Shown in pieces: positions 16,864 to 24,315 of a stretch of DNA of 39,447 bases. The DNA comes from Dehalococcoidia bacterium (GTDB lineage Bacteria; Chloroflexota; Dehalococcoidia; SZUA-161), in NCBI GenBank assembly GCA_014874385.1, contig JACWAE010000088.1, positions 1-39,447 on the forward strand, in the 5' to 3' direction. The notes beneath the pieces are model-generated. The model was not told the origin of the DNA. It saw nothing but the letters and a program-made list of their open reading frames with translations, and made no database searches. Both the position numbers and the translations under genes were made by a program. Every line of letters starts with the position of its first letter. The first letter of the stretch is position 1.

Positions 16864-17639
16864 ACATCGTCATCTGCATAAAGCAAGTCCCGGGAACCAC
16901 CGAGATTAAGATAGACCCCAAGACCAACACACTGGTCAGGGAAGGAGTGAAGAGCATCGTCAACCCCTTCGACGCCTACGCTCTGGAGGAGGGCGTGCGA
17001 CTGAAGGAGAGATATGGGGGCAAGGTCACCGTCATCACTATGGGGCCTCCCCAGGCTGAGGAAGCGCTAAGGGAGACGATTTCTCTGGGTGCTGACGAGG
17101 CCATCCTGCTCAGCGATCGCGCCTTCGCCGGCTCCGATACCTGGGCTACATCGTACGTCCTCTCCAAAGCAGCCGCCAAGATAGCAAACTATGACATAAT
17201 CATCTGCGGACGCCAGACGCTGGATGGCGATACCGGGCAGGTGGGACCCGAGCTTTCCGAGATGTTGAAGATACCCTTCGTCTCCTACATAAGCAAGGTT
17301 GAGGAGATAAAGGATAAATATATCAGGGTGCAGCGCATGATAGAGGAGGGACACGAGGAAATCGAGACAACACTGCCCGCCGTGATCACCGTGGTCAAGG
17401 AGATAAATGTGCCTCGACTGCCCTCGCTGCGCGGCTCGATGAAGGCAAAGACTGCCAAGATACCCGTCTGGACAGCAGCGGACATCGGCGTTGAAGCGGA
17501 CAAGGCCGGCATCCCCGGCTCCCCCACCCGCGTGGTCAAGATATTTTTCCCCAAGAGAGAGCACAAAAGCGAGATATTCCAGGGAACGGTAGAGGAGCAG
17601 ATAGAGAAGCTGGTGGAGAGGCTGGAGAAGATAATCTAA
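16860..17639 (+). CDS. etfB: Electron transfer flavoprotein, beta subunit
   Basis: Beta subunit of the FAD-containing heterodimer that shuttles electrons to and from acyl-CoA dehydrogenase. Family signature VKEINVPRLPSLRGSMKAK is present near residue 180-198; the N-terminal IVICIKQVPGTTEIKID and the GRQTLDGDTGQVGP nucleotide-binding segment are typical. 259 residues is normal. Start overlaps the dehydrogenase stop, and etfA follows after 19 bp with a GGAG site, so the three subunits are made together. The direct link with a ferredoxin-fused EtfA suggests the electron-bifurcating subtype (inference). Confidence 0.93.
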   Translation: MNIVICIKQVPGTTEIKIDPKTNTLVREGVKSIVNPFDAYALEEGVRLKERYGGKVTVITMGPPQAEEALRETISLGADEAILLSDRAFAGSDTWATSYVLSKAAAKIANYDIIICGRQTLDGDTGQVGPELSEMLKIPFVSYISKVEEIKDKYIRVQRMIEEGHEEIETTLPAVITVVKEINVPRLPSLRGSMKAKTAKIPVWTAADIGVEADKAGIPGSPTRVVKIFFPKREHKSEIFQGTVEEQIEKLVERLEKII

Positions 17640-17658
17640 GCCTGGAGCAAAGCAAAAC

Positions 17659-18846
17659 ATGACGATACAGATAGACCTTGAGAAATGTACCGGCTGCGGC
17701 TCGTGCGTGTCGGTATGCCCGTTCGGGCTGATGGAGCTGGTGGATGACAAGGTGCGCATTAAGGAGGGCTGCAACCTGTGCGGTGCCTGCGTGGATGCCT
17801 GCACCTTCGACGCCATAAAAATCGAGACAGCCGAGCAGAAGGTAAGCGAGGGCTACAGCGGGGTCTGGGTCTTTGCGGAGCAGCGTGATGGCAAGCTAAA
17901 GAGCGTAGCCTACGAACTGGTCTCAGAAGGCAGGAAGCTGGCCGATAAGCTGGGGACCAAGTTAACCACAATTTGTCTTGGCCACAACGTCAAGGAGGTG
18001 GAGCAGCTTATCTGCTACGGCGCTGACAAGGTCTATCTGGCTGATGACCACGCGTTATCAGACCATCAGGAGGACTTATATACTGAATTGCTCCTGGACC
18101 TCGTTAAGAAGCACAGGCCGGAGATACTTATTGCCGGCGCTACTGCTCTGGGCCGTTCCTTCATTCCCAGGGTAGCCGCCCTACTTTATACCGGGCTCAC
18201 CGCCGACTGCACCAGCCTCGACATCGACCCCGAGACCAAGCTCCTTCTGCAGACGCGCCCCACATTCGGCGGCAACGTAATGGCAACTATCATGTGCCAG
18301 GCGAAAAGACCCCAGATGTCCACCGTCCGCCCCCACGTGTTCAAGAGAGGAACAGCAGACAAACAACGCAAGGGTCAGATAATAAAAGTGGACTTTAAAA
18401 AGGATGCCATAACGTCGAGGACTAAGCTGCTTCGCTTCATCGAAGACCTGACCGAGAAGGTCAAGCTCGACGAGGCCGAGATAATCGTCTCGGGCGGGCG
18501 TGGATTGGGCAAGCCGGATAATTTCCAGATTATAAAAGAGCTGGCTGAGGTGCTGGGGGCTGCAGTAGGTTCCTCGCGTCCCCCTGTGGATGAGGGCTGG
18601 ATTCCCTATTCGCACCAGGTCGGCCAAACGGGGAAGACTGTCTGCCCTAAGCTCTATATCGCCTGCGGCATCTCCGGCTCGGTGCAGCATCTGGCCGGTA
18701 TGGGGACCTCTGAATGCATCATCGCCATCAACGAGGACCCGAATGCACCCATTTTCCAGGTGGCTACTTTCGGGATAGTGGGCGACCTGTTCAAGGTAGT
18801 ACCTATGCTGACCGAGAAACTGAAGAGGTCCCGGGGAATTGTATAA
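17659..18846 (+). CDS. etfA: Electron transfer flavoprotein alpha subunit with N-terminal ferredoxin domain
   Basis: Residues 1-55 form a two-cluster ferredoxin module: CTGCGSCVSVCP (C10, C13, C16, C20) and CNLCGACVDAC (C38, C41, C44, C48). The EtfA body follows, with C-terminal FAD-binding segments GGRGLGKPDNFQ, SRPPVDEGWIPYSHQVGQTG and ACGISGSVQHLAGM, then INEDPNAPIF. Ferredoxin-fused EtfA proteins are known from caffeyl-CoA reductase (CarE) and similar complexes that bifurcate electrons from NADH to an enoyl-CoA and ferredoxin. Here the partner dehydrogenase and EtfB lie just upstream. The direction in vivo is not decidable from sequence. Confidence 0.93.
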   Translation: MTIQIDLEKCTGCGSCVSVCPFGLMELVDDKVRIKEGCNLCGACVDACTFDAIKIETAEQKVSEGYSGVWVFAEQRDGKLKSVAYELVSEGRKLADKLGTKLTTICLGHNVKEVEQLICYGADKVYLADDHALSDHQEDLYTELLLDLVKKHRPEILIAGATALGRSFIPRVAALLYTGLTADCTSLDIDPETKLLLQTRPTFGGNVMATIMCQAKRPQMSTVRPHVFKRGTADKQRKGQIIKVDFKKDAITSRTKLLRFIEDLTEKVKLDEAEIIVSGGRGLGKPDNFQIIKELAEVLGAAVGSSRPPVDEGWIPYSHQVGQTGKTVCPKLYIACGISGSVQHLAGMGTSECIIAINEDPNAPIFQVATFGIVGDLFKVVPMLTEKLKRSRGIV

Positions 18847-18863
18847 CAGTTTCCCTATAGCTA

Positions 18864-18896
18864 CTGAGAAAAGAGGCAAAAATCCTCTCTCCTCAG
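18864..18896. terminator. Hairpin between etfA and the converging small gene
   Basis: Two-part stem: CTGAG/CTCAG (18864-18868, 18892-18896) and AGAGG/CCTCT (18872-18876, 18884-18888) separated by a 3x3 internal loop; A-rich loop. Lies between converging genes, and no long T tract follows. Confidence 0.45.
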
Positions 18897-18919
18897 GTTA
18901 ATACAGTCTATTCTTTAGC

Positions 18920-19171
18920 TCACAAAGATAGATCGACTACTTTGAAGACGCTCTTTACTTTGGCGGGCATCCACATTCTGAGGTAATCAATTTTCTCCTC
19001 AAGGGGTAAATCCCATTGGGGGCTTACATCAAACTCTACTACTACCCTGGACTTTTCCACCTTGGCATTAGATACAGTGCCTCTGAAGCCCAGGACTCTG
19101 ATAATCTCCTCTCTTGCCCGATCAACATTTGGGTGGCTATTTCCACCAATGTGCTCGAGAACAATCTTCAT
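18920..19171 (-). CDS. Small uncharacterised protein
   Basis: 83 residues, no recognised family. The order of predicted strands and helices (MKIVLEHI, a helix with RAREEIIRVLG, then VEKSRVVVEFDVS, helix LPLEEKIDYLRMW, and VKSVFKVVDL) would suit a ferredoxin-like alpha-beta sandwich, as in small regulatory or ligand-binding domains. GAGGAGG precedes the ATG closely, and codon use looks genuine. A plausible promoter (-35 TTGGAT at 19315-19320, -10 TAAAAT at 19293-19298, minus strand, 16-bp spacer) lies ~115 bases upstream, just next to three 11-bp direct repeats. The downstream position of a two-component system suggests it may be a target (inference). Confidence 0.7.
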   Translation of the reverse strand: MKIVLEHIGGNSHPNVDRAREEIIRVLGFRGTVSNAKVEKSRVVVEFDVSPQWDLPLEEKIDYLRMWMPAKVKSVFKVVDLSL

Positions 19172-19585
19172 ATTCTGCCTCCTCTTCCTTGCAGTTTGTC
19201 AATCCGACCTCAATAGGTTTCTCTCATATCCTTTGACTTTTTACGCCAGCCAGTTTCTCTCCTCTGAGATTGCCCATTACTCCTACAGGTCTATTTTATA
19301 CTTATACGATTACAATCCAATTAAGAATACAGCAATAATATTACAATAATATTACAAAAATATTACAATTCAGAACTGTTCGTTAATATTAGTATAAGTA
19401 TATTATTGCTGAACTCTCTTAAACAAACCCCTTTCAGGTAATTTTGCTGGAGAACTGAGCGGATTATAGGAGAAGTATGGTCCGATGGGATTAGTCCAAA
19501 GAGGTTACCCTGAGGAGGCGTTTTAATTCCGCTGTTCGGACGAGACAGACACAGGGGTCGCTATGTTGGGCCAGAGCTGTTCAAA
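19172..19585. other. Intergenic regulatory region without genes
   Basis: 414 bases, AT-rich in the middle. It holds a candidate promoter for the small gene on the left (minus strand) and the 11-bp repeats at 19334-19366. To the right, 19370-19585 includes another TTAATATTA-like stretch and no convincing ORF. It lies downstream of the response regulator stop. Confidence 0.6.
19334..19366. repeat. Three 11-bp direct repeats, candidate response-regulator site
   Basis: Units AATAATATTAC, AATAATATTAC, AAAAATATTAC in perfect register (minus strand TGTAATATT motif every 11 bp). OmpR/PhoB family regulators bind head-to-tail half sites with about 11-bp period, one helical turn. The repeats lie immediately upstream of the -35 box of the small gene at 18920-19171, an activator position, and an OmpR-type regulator is encoded next door. 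Confidence 0.6.
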
Positions 19586-20275
19586 TCAGATATTGTTTGG
19601 TTTGGCCAAAAAATATCCTATGCCGCCTTTAGTGAGGATAAGTTGTGGTTGGCCGGGGTCTGCTTCGACTTTTTCTCTCAAGCGCCTGATATGAACCCTG
19701 AGGCTATCGATAGAGCCTGGGTAATCTTCCCCCCACACTTCTTCGGCAAGGCTGGAGTAGGTCGCAGCATTACCAGCGTTCTTCATCAGATGGTGGATGA
19801 TATGGGCCTCGATGGTAGTGAGTTTTATCTCTTTTTTTTCAATCAGGAGGTGGTGCGTCGAGGGATTAAATCGTAGCGACCCATAAGATAGAGGAGCCTC
19901 TTTAACTAAATGGCTTTTATCACGTATTCTGGCCTTAACCCTGGCCAGAAGCTCCAATTGACCACACGGCTTAACTATATAATCGTCTGCCCCCCACTCC
20001 AGACCTTTGACTATATCAGCTTCATCCGCCTTCACGGTGAGGATAATAATGGGTGCAGAAGAAAAAGAGCGAACCTGTTTTAGGGCATCGAAACCGCTTA
20101 GATCAGGAAGCCCCAAATCGAGGATGATGATATCAGGGTCTTCGCTTTCCGCTAAATCTATACCTTTCTTTCCCAGGTGAGTGAATACTATCTGAGTCTC
20201 CGGCCAGCGTATCTGTAGCGCCAGGGAGATAGACTCTACAATCCCTGGATCATCTTCGATAATCAGCGCTTTCAA
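19586..20275 (-). CDS. Response regulator, OmpR/PhoB type
   Basis: Receiver domain (1-120) with acidic pocket E7/D8/D9, phosphoacceptor D53 (IIILDLGLPDLSG), conserved Thr (ILTVKADE) and Lys (DYIVKPC). C-terminal winged helix (about 130-225) ends ILTKGGIGYFLAKP, close to the KdpE/PhoB pattern of VRGVGYR; LRVHIRRLREKVEADP is the recognition helix. 229 residues. It starts 27 bp after the histidine kinase stop and should be its partner. Confidence 0.93.
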   Translation of the reverse strand: MKALIIEDDPGIVESISLALQIRWPETQIVFTHLGKKGIDLAESEDPDIIILDLGLPDLSGFDALKQVRSFSSAPIIILTVKADEADIVKGLEWGADDYIVKPCGQLELLARVKARIRDKSHLVKEAPLSYGSLRFNPSTHHLLIEKKEIKLTTIEAHIIHHLMKNAGNAATYSSLAEEVWGEDYPGSIDSLRVHIRRLREKVEADPGQPQLILTKGGIGYFLAKPNNI

Positions 20276-20302
20276 CAGCTCTCCTCCGATTTCAAGGCCT
20301 CA

Positions 20303-22369
20303 TTATTGATTGGCGGCTTCCAAGGGCAGTGAGAAACTGAAAGTCGAGCCTTTGCCCACATAGCTTTTCATCCATATCTGTCCACCATGAAGACCTACAA
20401 GTGTCTTGCACAGAGCGAGTCCCAACCCCAGTCCACTCAATCTCTCTCCAACAACCGCCATGCGGTGATAAGGTTCAAACATGTGCTGTTGCCCTTCCTC
20501 AGCTATACCTGGGCCGTTATCCTCGACCTCCACTACCAGATTAGCCTCCTTCTGCGCTGCTCTCAAAGTAATCCTTCCCCCTTCGGGGGTGTAGTTCAGG
20601 GCATTGTTGAGCAGATTCAACACAATCTGCCGCAACCTGACTTTATCAGCCCCAACCAAGGGCAGCGAATCAGGCAGCTCCATAATCAGGGATTGCCCGC
20701 GGCTCAAAGCTACTGGAGACACATACTCTGCTACTTCCCGAAGCAGTTGCAATGCGTCCGACGGCTCGATTTTCAACTGGAGCATGCCTATCTCCCCTTT
20801 GGCCAAGTCGAGAAGCTCGTCTATCCTGCTATTGAGATTGGAGGCACCACGACTGAGGTTTCTAGCCAGACTTAACAAAGGCTCTTCCTTGAGTTCAGAA
20901 GCCAGCACTTGACTCGAAATCAACATTGGGGTGAGCGGAGTTTTCAGTTCGTGCGCCAGTGCCCTGGTGAACTCTACTTTCCTATTCATCTCCATTTCGA
21001 GCTGTTGGCGCAAATCTTTTTCCTGCTGATAAAGCTCCTGTAACTTCTCTGCTGCCTTTCTATGCTCAGTGACATCGTGGTAGTTGACGATGATTCCCTT
21101 TACTATCGGGTCATTATGAAGGTTTCTGGCTATAGCCTCAACAATACGCCACGAGCCGTCTCTGTGCCGAACGCGCACCTCCGTTCTTACTGAGGTACCC
21201 GGGTTCTGCATTAATTCATTGTAAACACTAATAGCTTTGGGCATGTCTTCCGGGTGAACCTCCGAAAAGCCGTTTATGCCAACTATCTCCTCCGGTTTAT
21301 ATCCGCGTGCAGGCTCAATAGCAGAGTTCCCGTAAATTATGATCCCATCCCCCCCGATTACCACTATAGAGTCGAGTGCGTTCTGAATGAGGGACCGAAA
21401 ATATTTTTCACTGCTCCGTAACCTCTCCTCTGCCTCCTTGCGCTCAGTGATATCGCGGAAGTTGACAACTATGCCTGCAATTATTGGGTCGTGCAACAGA
21501 CTTCGAGCAGAACCTTCCACATAATGCCACAATCCATCATTCCAGAGGCCACGCAACTCCGAATGTACTATAGCACCGGGACTCGCTTTCATCTCTTCGA
21601 ACTGACGCACCAAGCGCGGCAAATCGTCAGGATGGATAAACTCGAAAATGCTCCTTCCCTGCCTGACTTTCGGAGAATATTTTGTCACGCGCTGTGCTGA
21701 GGGGCTTTCGTAACGTATGCTGCCGTCACTATTAAGAACCATAATGACTTCCTGCGAGTTTTCGATGAGTGACCGGAAGTATTTTTCACTTTCCCGTAGG
21801 ACCAATTCAATCTGCTTGCGTTCGGTGATCTCGTGTTGAAGCCGCTCATTTGTCTCTCTCAGCTCAGCGGTACGTTCCGCCACCAGTTCCTCAAGATGGC
21901 GGCGGTGTTCGTCCAATTCCTGCTGCATCTCCCTGTGTTCAGTGATATCCTTGAAGAAAAGCACCGTTGCTATATTACCATGGTAGCTCACAGTGCTTGC
22001 ACTGGCTTCGACGGGCAGCGACGTGCCGTCTTTACGCAGCACCGTGGTCTCGTAATAACTGAGTACTTGCTTACCACCTTGTCTTTGTCTATATCGTCCC
22101 TGTAGCTCAGCAAGTTCGGAAGAATCGAAGAAATCCCAGGCAGACATGCCAATTACCTCTGTAGGAGAATAATCCACCATCTTACAAGCTTCGTCGTTAA
22201 CAAAAACAACAACTGCTTCCTGCTCCGGGGTATTCTGCAGGATAACAATTCCATATCCAGCTTTGCCCAAGGTCTCAACCAGAGCCCTATGCCATTCTTC
22301 CGACTCTTTGAATATTTCAGCACTGACCAAACCAGGCATATTTCGCGCAACTCTGCTCTTACCTGCCAT
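20303..22369 (-). CDS. Soluble PAS-domain sensor histidine kinase
   Basis: 688 residues from ATG 22369, chosen for GGAGGAG seven bases upstream. Three PAS domains in series (about 30-145, 195-310, 325-435), each ended by a PAC-like motif (FFKDITEHR, NFRDITERK, NYHDVTEHR); a coiled coil (150-190) separates the first two. The HisKA box has phosphoacceptor H473 (ALAHELKTPLTP). The HATPase domain has N box NLLNNALNYTPEGG, G1 DNGPGI and G2 GLGLGLALCK. No membrane segments or signal peptide, so it senses a cytoplasmic cue, possibly redox or oxygen via a PAS cofactor (unproven). Multi-PAS soluble kinases are abundant in Dehalococcoidia. Confidence 0.93.
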   Translation of the reverse strand: MAGKSRVARNMPGLVSAEIFKESEEWHRALVETLGKAGYGIVILQNTPEQEAVVVFVNDEACKMVDYSPTEVIGMSAWDFFDSSELAELQGRYRQRQGGKQVLSYYETTVLRKDGTSLPVEASASTVSYHGNIATVLFFKDITEHREMQQELDEHRRHLEELVAERTAELRETNERLQHEITERKQIELVLRESEKYFRSLIENSQEVIMVLNSDGSIRYESPSAQRVTKYSPKVRQGRSIFEFIHPDDLPRLVRQFEEMKASPGAIVHSELRGLWNDGLWHYVEGSARSLLHDPIIAGIVVNFRDITERKEAEERLRSSEKYFRSLIQNALDSIVVIGGDGIIIYGNSAIEPARGYKPEEIVGINGFSEVHPEDMPKAISVYNELMQNPGTSVRTEVRVRHRDGSWRIVEAIARNLHNDPIVKGIIVNYHDVTEHRKAAEKLQELYQQEKDLRQQLEMEMNRKVEFTRALAHELKTPLTPMLISSQVLASELKEEPLLSLARNLSRGASNLNSRIDELLDLAKGEIGMLQLKIEPSDALQLLREVAEYVSPVALSRGQSLIMELPDSLPLVGADKVRLRQIVLNLLNNALNYTPEGGRITLRAAQKEANLVVEVEDNGPGIAEEGQQHMFEPYHRMAVVGERLSGLGLGLALCKTLVGLHGGQIWMKSYVGKGSTFSFSLPLEAANQ

Positions 22370-22666
22370 TTCCCAACTCCTCCATTTGCACGACAAACTC
22401 AGGATACTGGCTAGTTGATAGCCACCTTACTAAGCATATCCTACTACGGAACATTGCCTACGACAACTGGAGACATGCTGTCGATCGTATCATTTTCACA
22501 ATGGCATCGCGAGTTGCCACATCATTTCAGGTCAGCCTCAAAGTAACGGAATAGAAGTATCGAACCATTCTGACCCTCATTTGTACAAAGTGCAAGTTCG
22601 AAAGAGGGCTTAGATAGTGGGATAAGTCTACGTGTCAAATCTGTATCAGGCTGGACGGATGGCGCA

Positions 22667-23674
22667 TCAGGCTTTCTTCCCCCAGCGGGCGATGAATTTA
22701 TCCTTCACCTGCGGGTTTGCCCAGCTCTGAGGCCACTTGCCCTGCAGCACCCGTACAACCTCCTCCACCGCACGGCGGCGTAGCTCCGGTCCGGATGTCT
22801 CGGAGTAAAAGCCGGCATGCCCCGTATAGATTACATTATCCAATTTCAAGAGGGGGTTCCCTAAATCGAGGTCGGGCTCGATCACATCTAGCCCTGCCCC
22901 TGCGATATGCCCCTCGGTCAGCGCTTTATGAAGCGCTTCTTGGTCGACCAGGCCGCCCCGGGAAGTATTGATAAAATAAGCGGTGGGCTTCATCTTCCTG
23001 AACTGCTTCAGTCCAAACAGGTGTTCAGTGTCTCTGGTAAGTGGTATATGAACCGAGACGAAGTCCGATTTCTTGAGCAGTTGATTCAGCTCATGTGCCA
23101 TCTCTACATCGTAGCCGACCACAGTACCAGGCGAGATATAAGGGTCATAGACAACGACCTTGAGCCCAAAGCCCTGGGCTTTACGCACCAGAGTGCGTGC
23201 GATCCTGCCAAAGCCAACCAGTCCCAGAGTCTGCCCTCGCAGCTTAAATATGGGACGCTCCACCCACGGTGGCTGCAGCCTGGTCAGCTTACCCTCCTTC
23301 ATGATGCTGTTGATGGCCGCAATCTGCCTGGCGCAGGCCAGGATAAGCGCCATAGCATGTTCCGCCACTTCATCCATACAATAGTCAGGAACATAGGCTA
23401 CGCAGATGCCGTGCTCGGTAGCCGCATCCACATCAATTGTGTCGTATCCCACCCCCATGTTGCTGATAACCTTACACCTGGCCAGGTTTGCACTCACCTC
23501 TCTGGGATAACGCTCAACCGGACTGCTGATAATCCCGTCTGCGTCGCGCGCCAGCTCAATGAGTTCAGCATCCGACCAGCACGGCCTGTGCTCATAATCA
23601 GCACCTATCCTGCCCAACACGTCCCGGGCAAATGGATTATCAAGAGGGCTGGCGTTCACAACCCTGAACTTCAT
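22667..23674 (-). CDS. D-isomer-specific 2-hydroxyacid dehydrogenase
   Basis: NAD(P)-dependent interconversion of a 2-oxo acid and its D-2-hydroxy acid. Nucleotide site GLVGFGRIA (151-159) with Asp177 after the second strand, favouring NAD. Catalytic Arg239 (NTSRGGLVD), Glu266 (GLDVIEPD) and His286 (YTGHAGFYS) are all in place. 335 residues, resembling the CtBP/phosphoglycerate dehydrogenase branch; it lacks the C-terminal ACT domain of SerA. The start overlaps the iorB stop by ATGA. Beside an indolepyruvate oxidoreductase, an aromatic 2-oxo acid such as phenylpyruvate is a reasonable substrate (inference). Confidence 0.88.
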   Translation of the reverse strand: MKFRVVNASPLDNPFARDVLGRIGADYEHRPCWSDAELIELARDADGIISSPVERYPREVSANLARCKVISNMGVGYDTIDVDAATEHGICVAYVPDYCMDEVAEHAMALILACARQIAAINSIMKEGKLTRLQPPWVERPIFKLRGQTLGLVGFGRIARTLVRKAQGFGLKVVVYDPYISPGTVVGYDVEMAHELNQLLKKSDFVSVHIPLTRDTEHLFGLKQFRKMKPTAYFINTSRGGLVDQEALHKALTEGHIAGAGLDVIEPDLDLGNPLLKLDNVIYTGHAGFYSETSGPELRRRAVEEVVRVLQGKWPQSWANPQVKDKFIARWGKKA

Positions 23675-24315
23675 TTGTGCCTCCTCGGCTTCGATAGCGC
23701 CGGAATTCTAGCCTTTCCTTTTATCAGCTCCACACCCTTCTCGAAGGCCCGGAGATTCAAATCCACATCCCTGGGGGACATAATTTCCCTTATCGACTCC
23801 TCGAAATTCTTCATTTCAATGGGAACCATCCCCGAGCCGGCCAGAGCACCCACCATAACGACATTGGCTGCCAGGCCTGTCTCGCCCTCCTCGATGGCTT
23901 TGACCACCCTGACTTCTGCTACCAGCTCCCCCAGCTTTTGCATAACCTCTTCCACAGGAGGATACTTGGCCTGCCCAGAGAGCACCCAGATAGGATAGAT
24001 GGGTCTGGGGCTGACGATAACCCTGGTCCTGGGGCTGCCATAATCGGCGATAATGCGCAGAGCTTCTATAGGCTCCAGCCCGACAATGATATCTGCCTCG
24101 CCCTCGGGTATCAGGGGACCGCACTGTGCCTTCGCGGAGAAACGCACGTGGCTCATCACGGGGCCCCCCCTCTGGGAAGCGCCGTAGGTCTCCCCCACTG
24201 TCACGTAGAGCCCTTCCTTTATCCCGGCTGTAGCCACTATCTGTGAGGCTAGGATGTTACCCTGGCCACCAACGCCAGCTATGATTAGATTTAGCGGGTC
24301 TTTCTCTAAAGTCAT
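23671..24315 (-). CDS. iorB: Indolepyruvate:ferredoxin oxidoreductase, beta subunit
   Basis: Gamma-type domain of the 2-oxoacid:ferredoxin oxidoreductase superfamily. Motifs: NLIIAGVGGQGN near the start, ETYGASQRGGPVMSHVRFS, and the NVVMVGALAGSG segment. About 214 residues from ATG 24315, which overlaps the iorA stop (ATGA); the open frame continues upstream to 24384 but lies within iorA there. Forms the active complex with IorA, converting arylpyruvates to arylacetyl-CoA with two reduced ferredoxins. Confidence 0.93.
   Translation of the reverse strand: MTLEKDPLNLIIAGVGGQGNILASQIVATAGIKEGLYVTVGETYGASQRGGPVMSHVRFSAKAQCGPLIPEGEADIIVGLEPIEALRIIADYGSPRTRVIVSPRPIYPIWVLSGQAKYPPVEEVMQKLGELVAEVRVVKAIEEGETGLAANVVMVGALAGSGMVPIEMKNFEESIREIMSPRDVDLNLRAFEKGVELIKGKARIPALSKPRRHK

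Noticed and set aside
22397..22666. Possible tRNA or small RNA gene upstream of the kinase gene (GGTTCGAT motif on the minus strand)
   Set aside because: No matching acceptor, D or anticodon stems can be drawn around the motif; only a fragmentary T-loop likeness.
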